64,000 bases of DNA from UBA7672 sp041166025 (GTDB lineage: Bacteria > Pseudomonadota > Alphaproteobacteria > Caulobacterales > Hyphomonadaceae). The position numbers and the translations under genes are program-made. The notes under the pieces are model-generated. The model had not been told where the DNA came from. It was given only the letters and a program-made list of their open reading frames with translations, and ran no database searches. Positions 52,411-60,095 of this stretch are shown in pieces. The stretch spans positions 1-64,000 of the forward strand of contig JBEAMJ010000076.1 in the NCBI GenBank assembly GCA_041166025.1. The letters are read 5' to 3'. Positions within the stretch are counted from its first letter, which is position 1. Every line of letters starts with the position of its first letter.

Positions 52411-54978
52411 ATGCCGCAACCGCCTGCGCCCCATTCCGAGGACGACGCCTACGATGCGCGCGGCTCGGGCGCCTTCGGCCGGTTCCTGAGCGGACTTGGC
52501 GCCTTCTCAGCGGGCGTCTTCATCTGCGGCGCCTGCTCGTCCTACGCGGCGGGGGATCCGAGCTTCAACATGGCGGTCGCCCGCATGCGCGATGCAGCCA
52601 CGGGGCTCGTCAGCGAGGCGGACCCGGAAAACATGTTCGGCCATGTCGGCGCGGCCTTTGGCGACATGCTGATGCAGGGCTTTGGCTGGACCGCGATCCT
52701 GATCGGCTTTGCGCTGATGATCGGCGGCGTGCGCCGCGCCTTCGGCATCGGCCAGCGTGATCCTGCAGCCTGGATGTGGGGTCTTGCGGCCATTCTATTC
52801 GCCGCCTGCTGTCTGGCCGAGTGGCCGATTCCGAAATCGTGGGACATGTCCGCCGGCCTTGGCGGCGTCGTCGGCGAGCTGATGCTGGCGATCGCGGCAA
52901 CGCCCTTCGCCGCACTCAAGATCCCCGAAGCGCAGGTCTGGGCCTCGGCCTTTGCAGGTCTGGGCGCGATCCTCTTCGCCGCCATGGCGATGGGCCTTGG
53001 CGCAAGCGACGCCACCTCGCTTTGGCGCGCACTCACCAAGAAACCCGAATCCGCGATGGAGCCGCAGACGGCCATCGTCGGCGTGCCGGCGCTGGCCTCC
53101 CGCCCCGTCGCCGGCGGCGGTCTTGTCCAGTCCTTCCTGCGCCTGGTCGGGCAGAAGCCGCGCGAGGTGATCGAACCGATCGTCTTCACCGAGGAGGATG
53201 GCTTCGAGGATGGCGAGCGTGGCTTCTTCAATTCGGTCGAGAACGCCGAGACCCAGAACCGCCAGCGCCCGATCGTTCCGCGCGTGCTCGAAGGCCGGCC
53301 GGTTCCCGAAGCCGCGCCGGTGGCGCCAGCCGCTCCGCGTACGGTGGCGCGCTCCGCACAGCTAGCGCAGCAAAGCGTGCCGCAAGGCGGCCAGCAAGCC
53401 GCGCCCCGCCCGGCCCAGCAGCAACCCGCGCGCGTGCGCGACCCTTCAAGCGCGGTCCCGCCGATCGATCTTCTCGACGTCCCCCCGCCTCGCCGTTCGG
53501 AAGTCGACGAGGCGCGCCTGCTCGACATGGCCGACCGGCTCGGCAATGTGCTGATCGAGTTCGGCATCAAGGGCCGCATCACCGAGGTTCGCCCTGGTCC
53601 AGTCGTCACGCTGTTCGAGCTTGAGCCCGCCGCAGGCGTGCGGTCCTCGAAAGTCATCGCGCTGGCCGAAGATATCGCGCGCGCGATGTCGGCGACCTCG
53701 GCGCGCGTTGCCGTCATTCCCGGTCGCAACGCCATCGGCATCGAGCTGCCCAACCCCAACCGCGAGACGGTCTATCTTCGCGACCTGCTGAGCTCGAACG
53801 AGTTCACGCGCGCGCGAATGGCGCTGCCGCTGGCGCTGGGCGAAAGCATCGAGGGCCAGCCAATGATCGGCGACCTCGGCAAGATGCCTCACTTGCTGAT
53901 CGCGGGCACCACCGGCTCGGGCAAGTCGGTCGGCATCAACGCGATGATCCTGTCGCTGATGTTCAAGCTGCCGCCCGAGAAATGCCGCTTCATCATGATC
54001 GACCCGAAAATGCTGGAACTGTCGATCTATGAAGGCGTGCCGCACCTCCTCTCCCCCGTCGTCACGGATCCGCAGAAGGCCGTTCTGGCGCTCAAGTGGG
54101 TGGTGCGCGAAATGGAGAGCCGCTACGAGCTCATGTCCAAGATGGGCGTGCGCAACATTGCCGGCTTTAACCAGAAGGCGGAAGACGCCGCTTCCAAGGG
54201 CGAACATCTCACACGCCAGGTCCAGACCGGCTGGAACAAGGAAACCGGCGAGGCAATCTGGGAGACCGAAGCGGTCAAGCCCGAACCGATGCCGCACATT
54301 GTCGTGGTGATCGATGAGATGGCCGACCTGATGCTGGTTGCAGGCAAGGATATCGAAAGCGCCGTGCAGCGCATCGCGCAGATGGCGCGCGCGGCCGGCA
54401 TCCATCTGATCACGGCGACACAGCGCCCCTCCGTCGACGTCATCACGGGCACGATCAAGGCGAACTTCCCGACGCGTATCTCCTACATGGTCACGACCAA
54501 GATCGACTCGCGCACCATCCTGGGGGAACAGGGCGCCGAACAGCTGCTTGGCATGGGCGACCTGCTCTGGATGCAGTCAGGCGGCAAGATCATCCGCGTC
54601 CACGGTCCGTTCGTGAAGGACGAGGAAGTCGAGGCTGTGGTGAACTGGCTCAAGGACCAGGGCACGCCGCAATATGTCGAGGGCATTACCGACCCGGTCG
54701 AGGAAGAAGCCTCGGTTGCCGATGCCGCCTTCGGCACATCCTCGGGCGATCCGGAAGAGGACATGTACCGCGAGGCGGTGGCCGCAGTGGTGCGCGACAA
54801 GCGGCCGACGACCTCCTACGTCCAGCGCGTGCTGCGCATCGGCTACAATCGCGCAGCCTCGATGATCGAACGGATGGAGCGCGAAGGCGTGATTTCGGCC
54901 GCCGACCATGCCGGCAAGCGCCAGATACTCTCCCGCGATGTGGGCCGCGGCGGTGATCGCGACGAGGATGCGGCGTAA
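52411..54978 (+). CDS. ftsK: DNA translocase FtsK
   Basis: 855 residues. Four membrane helices occur in the first 210 residues, then a Pro/Gln-rich linker (to about 350). The motor domain has Walker A AGTTGSGKSVGINAM near residue 500 and a Walker B region with IVVVIDEMADLMLVAG. The C-terminal winged-helix gamma domain (TSYVQRVLRIGYNRAASMIERMEREGV) reads KOPS. It anchors at the septum and pumps chromosome termini before division. Half CtrA-like TTAA sequences occur upstream, but no full box is seen. Confidence 0.97.
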   Translation: MPQPPAPHSEDDAYDARGSGAFGRFLSGLGAFSAGVFICGACSSYAAGDPSFNMAVARMRDAATGLVSEADPENMFGHVGAAFGDMLMQGFGWTAILIGFALMIGGVRRAFGIGQRDPAAWMWGLAAILFAACCLAEWPIPKSWDMSAGLGGVVGELMLAIAATPFAALKIPEAQVWASAFAGLGAILFAAMAMGLGASDATSLWRALTKKPESAMEPQTAIVGVPALASRPVAGGGLVQSFLRLVGQKPREVIEPIVFTEEDGFEDGERGFFNSVENAETQNRQRPIVPRVLEGRPVPEAAPVAPAAPRTVARSAQLAQQSVPQGGQQAAPRPAQQQPARVRDPSSAVPPIDLLDVPPPRRSEVDEARLLDMADRLGNVLIEFGIKGRITEVRPGPVVTLFELEPAAGVRSSKVIALAEDIARAMSATSARVAVIPGRNAIGIELPNPNRETVYLRDLLSSNEFTRARMALPLALGESIEGQPMIGDLGKMPHLLIAGTTGSGKSVGINAMILSLMFKLPPEKCRFIMIDPKMLELSIYEGVPHLLSPVVTDPQKAVLALKWVVREMESRYELMSKMGVRNIAGFNQKAEDAASKGEHLTRQVQTGWNKETGEAIWETEAVKPEPMPHIVVVIDEMADLMLVAGKDIESAVQRIAQMARAAGIHLITATQRPSVDVITGTIKANFPTRISYMVTTKIDSRTILGEQGAEQLLGMGDLLWMQSGGKIIRVHGPFVKDEEVEAVVNWLKDQGTPQYVEGITDPVEEEASVADAAFGTSSGDPEEDMYREAVAAVVRDKRPTTSYVQRVLRIGYNRAASMIERMEREGVISAADHAGKRQILSRDVGRGGDRDEDAA

Positions 54979-55005
54979 GGGATGCGAGCTTGACCGCGGA
55001 CTTGC

Positions 55006-55389
55006 CTAGATGATCTCGATTTTGGCCTTGTGTCCGACCTTGAGCTTGCGGTCCCGCGTTATCAACGGCGCAGAAATCAGCTCAGCGAGCGCAATATAGG
55101 CTCCATCGTAGGCAGTGAAATTCGCGCGCAGCTCCCAAATGCGGGGCAGCAACGCGTCATGAGGAATTCGCTTCACGGGAAACAGCATCCAGTCTTCCAG
55201 CGCGTCGCGGCAAGCCTGCACCTGCGTGCCGCCAGCTGCCAGCCGCCGAAGCGCCTGGGCGACTTCCAGATCGATGACATGTGGAGCGTGTATGTCCTCG
55301 CCAGCGCCGAGCGTTCGAGCTTCGATTTTGACGCCAGCCTGGGTTCGCAGCAGTATTTCGACCGCGGCTGACGCATCCAGAACGATCAA
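55006..55389 (-). CDS. VapC/FitB-type PIN-domain toxin
   Basis: 127 residues. The PIN-domain acidic residues are in place: Asp in MIVLDASAAVEILL, Glu in DLEVAQALRRL, and Asp residues in FTAYDGAYIALAE and ITRDRKL. Such toxins are metal-dependent RNases that cut tRNA or rRNA. The start is TTG 55389, which overlaps the antitoxin stop (TTGA), so the toxin is translated behind its antitoxin. The next gene on the minus strand side is far, so this is a self-contained two-gene module. Confidence 0.9.
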   Translation of the reverse strand: MIVLDASAAVEILLRTQAGVKIEARTLGAGEDIHAPHVIDLEVAQALRRLAAGGTQVQACRDALEDWMLFPVKRIPHDALLPRIWELRANFTAYDGAYIALAELISAPLITRDRKLKVGHKAKIEII

Positions 55390-55607
55390 CGCCGGTCCCG
55401 CTCTTCCCGCAGGATTCGCGTCGGGGACTCAGAAAGCTTGACGGGCTTGCGTGTGGCTAGGCGCGCACGCATCTCCTCGATGCTCAGACGCTCTGCGATA
55501 TGCGCCGTTTCACGGAGCAGGTAATCTGAAAGAGACATGCCGGCGGCCGCAGCCTGTTCCTTGAGCCTGCGATGCAGCGCATCGGGCATGTTGCGTATCT
55601 GAACCAT
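55386..55607 (-). CDS. FitA/VapB-type ribbon-helix-helix antitoxin
   Basis: 73 residues from ATG 55607; ATG 55616 would add MPV. The N-terminus MVQIRNMPDALHRRLKEQAA followed by GMSLSDYLLRE is an Arc/FitA ribbon-helix-helix domain, which binds the operator. The C-terminal tail (LSIEEMRARLATRKPVKLSES) is the toxin-binding part. It overlaps the toxin start by 4 bases. A frame open further upstream includes the operator repeats and is rejected as coding. Confidence 0.85.
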   Translation of the reverse strand: MVQIRNMPDALHRRLKEQAAAAGMSLSDYLLRETAHIAERLSIEEMRARLATRKPVKLSESPTRILREERDRR

Positions 55608-55623
55608 GACTGGCATGTGGACA

Positions 55624-55648
55624 ACATGTGCACATGTGCTGCACATGT
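55624..55648. promoter_or_regulatory. Operator of the toxin-antitoxin pair
   Basis: ACATGTGCACATGT (55624-55637) is a perfect 14-base palindrome, followed by a third half-site GCACATGT (55641-55648). It lies directly upstream of the antitoxin start, as expected for autorepression by the antitoxin/toxin complex, with extra sites allowing cooperative binding. Confidence 0.6.
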
Positions 55649-55665
55649 CAAGCAGGGCAGCACCC

Positions 55666-55947
55666 CTACTCTGCCGCTTCCGCCTCAGCCTGCTTTGCGG
55701 CCTTGCGGGCTGCCGCCTTCTTTGCGCGGGCCTCGGCCATGTCCTTCTGGCGGGCGACCTTCTTTTCGGCCGCCTCGCTGGCGCGCGTCTTGCGGCGCTC
55801 GACCAGCGCTTCGGCGATGATCGGCAGGAGGCGTGCGGCCTCGGCCTGTTGTTTCGAGGCAGCCCCCTTCGCAATCCGTTCGGCATTGTCGTGAAGGTTC
55901 TCGAGCTCCTTGTCGGTCAGCTGGGGAATTCGATCTTCGATGGACAC
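55666..55947 (-). CDS. Lys/Ala/Glu-rich helical protein
   Basis: 93 residues from GTG 55947, chosen because AAGGAGG lies 5 bases upstream. The N-terminal half (PQLTDKELENLHDNAERIAK) is amphipathic helix, and the C-terminal half is almost only Ala, Lys, Glu and Arg (KKVARQKDMAEARAKKAAAR), likely a long helix or coiled coil with nucleic-acid affinity. It is divergent from cspA. It resembles small abundant nucleoid or RNA-associated proteins only in composition; I do not name a family. Confidence 0.7.
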   Translation of the reverse strand: MSIEDRIPQLTDKELENLHDNAERIAKGAASKQQAEAARLLPIIAEALVERRKTRASEAAEKKVARQKDMAEARAKKAAARKAAKQAEAEAAE

Positions 55948-56060
55948 CAGGGCCTCCTTGTCGGCGCCCCCCGCGCAGGCCGCGCCTGCGCTCCAAAAGA
56001 ACGACAGGCAAGCAAATGCGCCCGATGGGGCTGACAATCAAGGAAAAGCCGAGCCGCCGG

Positions 56061-56096
56061 GCCGCTTTTGCAAAGCGGCGCTCGATGCGCTATAGG
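56061..56096 (+). promoter_or_regulatory. Predicted cspA promoter with overlapping palindrome
   Basis: TTGCAA (56068-56073) and TATAGG (56091-56096) are spaced by 17 bases, a fair sigma-70-type promoter. The -35 lies inside GCCGCTTTTGCAAAGCGGC (56061-56079), an 8-base inverted repeat with a 3-base centre that could be an operator. The leader to cspA would be about 145 bases, long as is usual for cold-shock genes. Confidence 0.45.
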
Positions 56097-56248
56097 CGGT
56101 GCTATCGAGTTTCGGCCGACGACTTGGCCCGACGTCGACCCCAACAGGGTTCTGGCGTCCGCTGACGACATCCACCTCAGCTTGATGATCAAGGGCGGAT
56201 CGCGCAGGTCGCGAACGTCATCACGCATGCTTGCAAGGAAGACCGAGA

Positions 56249-56458
56249 ATGGCGACCGGAACTGTCAAATGGTTCAACACCACCAAGGGCTATGGCTTCA
56301 TCCAGCCGGACAATGGCGCGAAGGACGTGTTCGTCCACATCAGCGCGGTTGAAGCGGCAGGCCTGCGCGGCCTTGTCGACGGCCAGAAGATTTCGTTCGA
56401 GGAACAGGCCGACAAGCGCTCGGGCAAGATGTCTGCGGTGAACCTCAAGGTCAGCTGA
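56249..56458 (+). CDS. cspA: Cold-shock protein (CspA family)
   Basis: 69 residues from ATG 56249, with AAGGAAG upstream; an upstream in-frame start would add a few non-family residues. The RNP1-type KWFNTTKGYGFI and RNP2-type DVFVHISAV are intact, and SFEEQADKRSGKMSAVNL completes the OB fold. It binds single-stranded RNA/DNA and melts RNA structures. A long leader and two hairpins downstream frame it as a single-gene unit. Confidence 0.97.
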   Translation: MATGTVKWFNTTKGYGFIQPDNGAKDVFVHISAVEAAGLRGLVDGQKISFEEQADKRSGKMSAVNLKVS

Positions 56459-56476
56459 ACGCTGGCGGAGTCACTT

Positions 56477-56516
56477 CCCTGACCGTTGGCGCATGCAGCT
56501 GCGCCGACGGTCAGGG
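56477..56516 (+). terminator. First hairpin after cspA
   Basis: CCCTGACCGT (56477-56486) pairs with ACGGTCAGGG (56507-56516), and inside it GGCGCA (56488-56493) pairs with TGCGCC (56500-56505) around a 6-base loop. The stem has 16 Watson-Crick pairs plus a T-G step. There is no T-run after it, so it may protect the 3' end rather than terminate. Confidence 0.5.
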
Positions 56517-56521
56517 ACGCG

Positions 56522-56558
56522 AAGGCCGGCCCGGGCGTCGAGCCCGGGCCGGCCTTTT
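56522..56558 (+). terminator. Intrinsic terminator after cspA
   Basis: AAGGCCGGCCCGGGC (56522-56536) pairs with GCCCGGGCCGGCCTT (56542-56556) around a 5-base loop, followed by TT (four T in all at 56555-56558). A 15-pair GC stem plus T-run is a strong terminator for cspA, and it also faces the convergent minus-strand genes. Confidence 0.75.
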
Positions 56559-56591
56559 CGTTGTCGGCTGATTCCATCGGGGCGGCATCCG

Positions 56592-56873
56592 TCAGTCCGG
56601 ATGCTGGCAGAACGTCACGCGGAAGGCGCCGAAGCAGTAGAAGATGTCCTCGCCCACGCGCGCCGAATGCGAGACAGCGACAAGCCAGTCGTGAGAGGCG
56701 ATGTGGCTCACGGCCGGCATGGCTTCGCCAGCCTGAAGCTTCCGGACTGCGTGCGCCTGGAGTCCCTCCTCGACGCTCGCGCGCAGCTTCGCGAGCGGCG
56801 GCTTGAGCCACACCCCAAGCCCGACAATCACCACCAGGATGAGGCCGACAATGGTGAGGTAACGCTTCAGCAC
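56592..56873 (-). CDS. Small membrane-anchored protein, paralog 1 of 3
   Basis: 93 residues. An N-terminal membrane helix (YLTIVGLILVVIVGLGVWL) is followed by a short helical part (KPPLAKLRASVEEGLQ) and the shared block DWLVAVSHSARVGEDIFYCFGAFRVTFC with two Cys, which the two following genes also have. The block reminds me of DUF4359 proteins, but this is tentative. The Cys pair suggests a disulfide outside the inner membrane. Transcribed last of three; about 20 bases from the next gene. Confidence 0.75.
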   Translation of the reverse strand: MLKRYLTIVGLILVVIVGLGVWLKPPLAKLRASVEEGLQAHAVRKLQAGEAMPAVSHIASHDWLVAVSHSARVGEDIFYCFGAFRVTFCQHPD

Positions 56874-56892
56874 CTGCGCGTGCCCTTGCTGC

Positions 56893-57183
56893 TCAGCCTG
56901 AAACCGTCGCCTCTTCGCGCGGCGCAGCGCCAGTGCAGAGGAAGCGGGTGAAGAAGCCCCAGCAGTCGAGCACTTCGCGCTCGCCCGACCGCATGGTCGA
57001 GCGCGTCGCCACCACGAAATCCTCGAACGCCCAGCTCCCCGGAAGCTGTTCGGGACGCGCCACGCGGCCCTCGGCCATCAGCGCTGTGGCCACGCCGCGA
57101 TGAAGCCCATGGCTTGGTCGTGTGTACCAGGCGCCTGCGCCGACGCCTCCGGCAAGGACCAGCAGAATCAGAAATCCGCGCAT
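56893..57183 (-). CDS. Small membrane-anchored protein, paralog 2 of 3
   Basis: 96 residues. The N-terminus MRGFLILLVLAGGVGAGAWY is a membrane anchor or signal, then TRPSHGLHRGVATALM, then the shared block FEDFVVATRSTMRSGEREVL-DCWGFFTRFLC. Alignment with its neighbours is clear around VAT--T and C-GxF---C. It lies between paralogs 1 and 3 with gaps of about 20 and 54 bases. Function unknown. Confidence 0.75.
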   Translation of the reverse strand: MRGFLILLVLAGGVGAGAWYTRPSHGLHRGVATALMAEGRVARPEQLPGSWAFEDFVVATRSTMRSGEREVLDCWGFFTRFLCTGAAPREEATVSG

Positions 57184-57237
57184 TGCAGTTTGCTCCGGCC
57201 CCTACGCCCCGAAGTGCCCCGCGCGAGCCGTTATGCC

Positions 57238-57537
57238 CTATTTCGCTTCCGGCTGCGAGCACAGGAATTGGGCGAACACGCCCCAGCACTCCATCAGCAC
57301 GGTATCGTCCGCACGGACAGTGTATTTCGTGGCGACGTAGAGATCCTCGAACTTGCGGCTGTCCTTCGCATTTGCGCCGAATACCTTGTCGGCAATCAGT
57401 TCGCCGATATCGAAACCGCCACGTGTGGAGGACAGCTGTTTCTCGGCATTGTCCTCGTGCGCCTTTTCGTCAGGACGCGTCAGATAGCCGCCCAGGGCCA
57501 GCGCGCCGGCAAGGATGAGGATGAGAAGGGTCTTCAT
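57238..57537 (-). CDS. Small membrane-anchored protein, paralog 3 of 3
   Basis: 99 residues from ATG 57537. The anchor is MKTLLILILAGALALGGYL, then an acidic/polar stretch, then FEDLYVATKYTVRADDTVLM-ECWGVFAQFLC. It carries the same two-Cys block as paralogs 1 and 2. Its start overlaps the stop of the MmcQ/YjbR gene by 4 bases (ATGA), so it is translated right after it. Members of the set differ most between the anchor and the block. Confidence 0.78.
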   Translation of the reverse strand: MKTLLILILAGALALGGYLTRPDEKAHEDNAEKQLSSTRGGFDIGELIADKVFGANAKDSRKFEDLYVATKYTVRADDTVLMECWGVFAQFLCSQPEAK

Positions 57538-57929
57538 CGCATTGTTTTCCTTCGCCCTGACCCTGTCTTCACGGACAGGGCCGGCAACTCCGCTCCCGCG
57601 TCCCAAGCCTTAAGCCATGTCTTGGGCGCAGCGTGACGCCACTGTTTCGTCAGGTAACCACGCAGCGTCTTCGCATCGATGCGCTTCAGCCGCGCAAGGA
57701 CGATCGGGCAATTCCGGTAATGATCCGTGAAGTGGAAGGTTGCCGGATCAGCCGCGCAAAGCATCTCACGCTGATCAAATGAGATCTGGCAGAGGACGAC
57801 GCTGTCGTCCTCCTGACGCAGGCGGGTCAGGAACTTTCCAAAGGCCTTGTAGGCAGGCTGGCCATAGGCCGTGGACAGTTCCGTGTGCGGAAAACGCATC
57901 ACCAGCTCATGAAACTGCCTTGGGGTCAT
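57534..57929 (-). CDS. MmcQ/YjbR-family protein
   Basis: 131 residues from ATG 57929; a GTG at 57944 is also open. FHELVMRFPHTELSTAYGQPAYKAFGKFLTRL at the N-terminus, FHFTDHYRNCPIVLARL and a WRHAAPKTWL ending fit the MmcQ/YjbR (CyaY-like fold) family, whose members bind DNA in some cases and otherwise have no proven role. It is first of a run of four minus-strand genes, coupled to paralog 3 by overlap. It is divergent from lolA with a 50-base gap. Confidence 0.88.
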   Translation of the reverse strand: MTPRQFHELVMRFPHTELSTAYGQPAYKAFGKFLTRLRQEDDSVVLCQISFDQREMLCAADPATFHFTDHYRNCPIVLARLKRIDAKTLRGYLTKQWRHAAPKTWLKAWDAGAELPALSVKTGSGRRKTMR

Positions 57930-57979
57930 CGCGTCTGGTCTCACCGCATCAACCGGAGCGCCAGCATAGGACTGAACCG

Positions 57980-58834
57980 ATGTTCATGAAAACAGGGCGA
58001 AAATTCCATGCGCCGGTCTTGTTTTCGCCCGTCGCGGGGACGAGGTTTGCAGCCATGAGCATCCTGTCCACTCTCCTCCCGCTGGCTGTTTCGGTGTCCG
58101 CGCAGGCATTGGCCGCGCCGGCTCCGGTTGGGGCCGCGCCCATCGTCCTGCCTGCCATTGAGGCGCCCGCGGTGACGCCCGGCCCGGCCCCGGTCATCGC
58201 TCAGCCCAAGGTGGTTACGCCGAGGCCGGCGCCCGTGGTCGCAGAGCCGGGCGATGCGCAGGTCGTGAAGGTGCAGGCGCCCCAAACGCTGGACCGCAAC
58301 GCCATCATCGATCGCGTCGCCAAGGCGATGACCGACACCAAGACCGTGCAGGGCAGCTTTACCCAGGTCGATCCTTCCGGCTCGCCATCGAACGGCGCCT
58401 TCTACATCAGTCGCCCGGGCAAGGTGCGCTTCGAATACACCACGCCCGAGCCGATCTTCATTGTCTCGGACGGCACGACAGTTTCGATCGAAGAGCCCAA
58501 ACGCAAGGCTTATGACGCCGTGCCGCTGTCCTCGACGCCGCTGCATCTCTTCCTGCGCTCGAACATCGACCTTAGGCGCGATGGCAGCGTGACGGACGTG
58601 CGCAGCGCCAATGGCTCTCACTTTGTGACGCTGGTCGACAAGACGGGCGAGGCGGAGGGCAAGATGATCCTGCAGTTCCGCGAGTCGGATTTCGAACTCC
58701 TGGGCTGGCGCCAGATCGACGGCGCGGGTTCGGAAACCACGGTGAAGCTCAGCGACATCAAGAAGAACGTGGCGCTGAAGCAGTCACTGTTTGTGGTCAA
58801 GGACCCCGCCGACACACGCGATGATCGGCGCTAG
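57980..58834 (+). CDS. lolA: Outer-membrane lipoprotein carrier protein LolA
   Basis: 284 residues from ATG 57980 (AGGA 8 bases upstream); ATG 58055 is an alternative that begins nearer the signal core SILSTLLPLAVSVSAQALA. A Pro/Ala-rich linker of about 50 residues precedes the LolA fold, which has TVQGSFTQVDPSGSPSNGAFYISRPGKVRFEY and GTTVSIEEPKRKAYDAVPL. It carries lipoproteins from LolCDE across the periplasm to the outer membrane. It sits near ftsK as in other alphaproteobacteria, though separated by accessory genes. Confidence 0.93.
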   Translation: MFMKTGRKFHAPVLFSPVAGTRFAAMSILSTLLPLAVSVSAQALAAPAPVGAAPIVLPAIEAPAVTPGPAPVIAQPKVVTPRPAPVVAEPGDAQVVKVQAPQTLDRNAIIDRVAKAMTDTKTVQGSFTQVDPSGSPSNGAFYISRPGKVRFEYTTPEPIFIVSDGTTVSIEEPKRKAYDAVPLSSTPLHLFLRSNIDLRRDGSVTDVRSANGSHFVTLVDKTGEAEGKMILQFRESDFELLGWRQIDGAGSETTVKLSDIKKNVALKQSLFVVKDPADTRDDRR

Positions 58835-58853
58835 GATAACAGAAATGTGCGGG

Positions 58854-58874
58854 CGGGCGGCCACAGGCCGCCTG
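58854..58874 (+). terminator. Hairpin after lolA
   Basis: GGCGGCC (58856-58862) pairs with GGCCGCC (58866-58872) around a 3-base loop; two further pairs are possible (one G-T). It lies 20 bases after the lolA stop. There is no T-run, so terminator function is uncertain. Confidence 0.4.
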
Positions 58875-59235
58875 CTTGCGCTGGAGACGACGAATCCACA
58901 GTAGCGGCTCCGCCACACACAAATTTTAACCAGCCTTCGCGTGACAAATCAGACGGATCGTGTCTTCATTGCCACGTGGATCGAACTTGCTCGCGCTTGA
59001 GCTTCCCCCCGCAGGCGCTCGCAGCAGGTCGAATGCCGGAGCTATTCCCCCGGCCCATAAGCGCCCCCGGGGCGCATGGCGCGCCTGGCTGTCCCCGCGG
59101 CCGGGCGCGTCAGTATCCGGGGTGCGGCCGTTGGACGTTTACCGCCCCTCCTGGCCGTCCTTTTCCTTGATTTAGAGCGCGGCTCACCCGATTGTCGAAG
59201 CGTACCGCCATCTCGAAAACGGCCTCCCCGACGAC
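58875..59235. other. Intergenic stretch between lolA and xth with no recognised gene
   Basis: No reading frame here has a good start, ribosome site and natural composition on either strand. Two palindromes stand out: CCACGTGG and GCGCCCCCGGGGCGC near 59061-59075. There is no clear tRNA, small RNA or promoter. It is one of the longest gene-free gaps of the window. It may hold the xth promoter. Confidence 0.5.
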
Positions 59236-60048
59236 ATGAACCGCCTTTCCTTGGCGACCTGGAACATCAATTCCGTCCGCCTTCGCATTGACCGCGTCAT
59301 CGCCTTCCTCAAGCGGGAGGCGCCGGACCTCTTGTGCCTGCAGGAGATCAAGTGCCTCGATGACCAGTTCCCGCGGAAGGCGTTTGAGGCAGCAGGCTAC
59401 AGGCACATCCATCTGTCGGGACAGAAAGGGATGCACGGTGTCGCCATCGTCTCGAAATTGCCGCTCGAAACGCTCGAAACCCCCGGCCTCTGCCGCCACG
59501 GGCACGCGCGCTGCATCGCCGCGAAGGTCTCGGGCTTCGAGGTGCAGAATCTCTACGTGCCGGCCGGCGCCGACATCCCAGACCCTCAGCTCAACGAGAA
59601 ATTCGCCCACAAGCTCGATTTCGTTGAGCGCATGCGCACCTTCTATGCCGCCCGCGCGGCCAAGCGCTCCGCCCTTCCCCTGCTTGTCGCCGGCGACATC
59701 AACATCGCGCCGGAAGAAAACGATGTCTGGTCACACCGCCAGCTGCTCAACGTGGTGAGCCACACGCCGGTGGAAACCGACGGCCTCAAGCGCGTGCTGG
59801 CCGAAGGCAAGCTCACTGACATCGCGCGCGCCAAGCACAAGCCCGACGAAAAACTCTACACCTGGTGGAGCTATCGCGCAGCTGACTGGAAGGTTTCGAA
59901 TCGTGGGCGCCGGCTCGATCACTGGTGGTCCGACAAGCGCGCGACGCCCCTCGTCGACATCGGCAGTTACAAGATCCACACCGACGAACGCGGCGGTGAC
60001 AAGCCGTCCGACCACGTCCCGGTGACGGTTAGCGTGACGGCGGCTTAG
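59236..60048 (+). CDS. xth: Exodeoxyribonuclease III
   Basis: 270 residues. The EEP-fold motifs are LATWNINSVRLRID, LCLQEIKCLDDQFP (catalytic Glu), VAGDINIAPEENDVW and WWSYRAADWKVSNRGRRLDHWW, ending with the SDHVPV motif that contains the catalytic His. It acts in base excision repair as an AP endonuclease and 3'-exonuclease. Gene order lolA-xth is common in alphaproteobacteria. It is followed after 47 bases by a lipoprotein gene on the same strand. Confidence 0.97.
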   Translation: MNRLSLATWNINSVRLRIDRVIAFLKREAPDLLCLQEIKCLDDQFPRKAFEAAGYRHIHLSGQKGMHGVAIVSKLPLETLETPGLCRHGHARCIAAKVSGFEVQNLYVPAGADIPDPQLNEKFAHKLDFVERMRTFYAARAAKRSALPLLVAGDINIAPEENDVWSHRQLLNVVSHTPVETDGLKRVLAEGKLTDIARAKHKPDEKLYTWWSYRAADWKVSNRGRRLDHWWSDKRATPLVDIGSYKIHTDERGGDKPSDHVPVTVSVTAA

Positions 60049-60095
60049 GCGCGCGCGGCACGACTTGCAGGATACGCCTCGATGCGGAGACGAAC

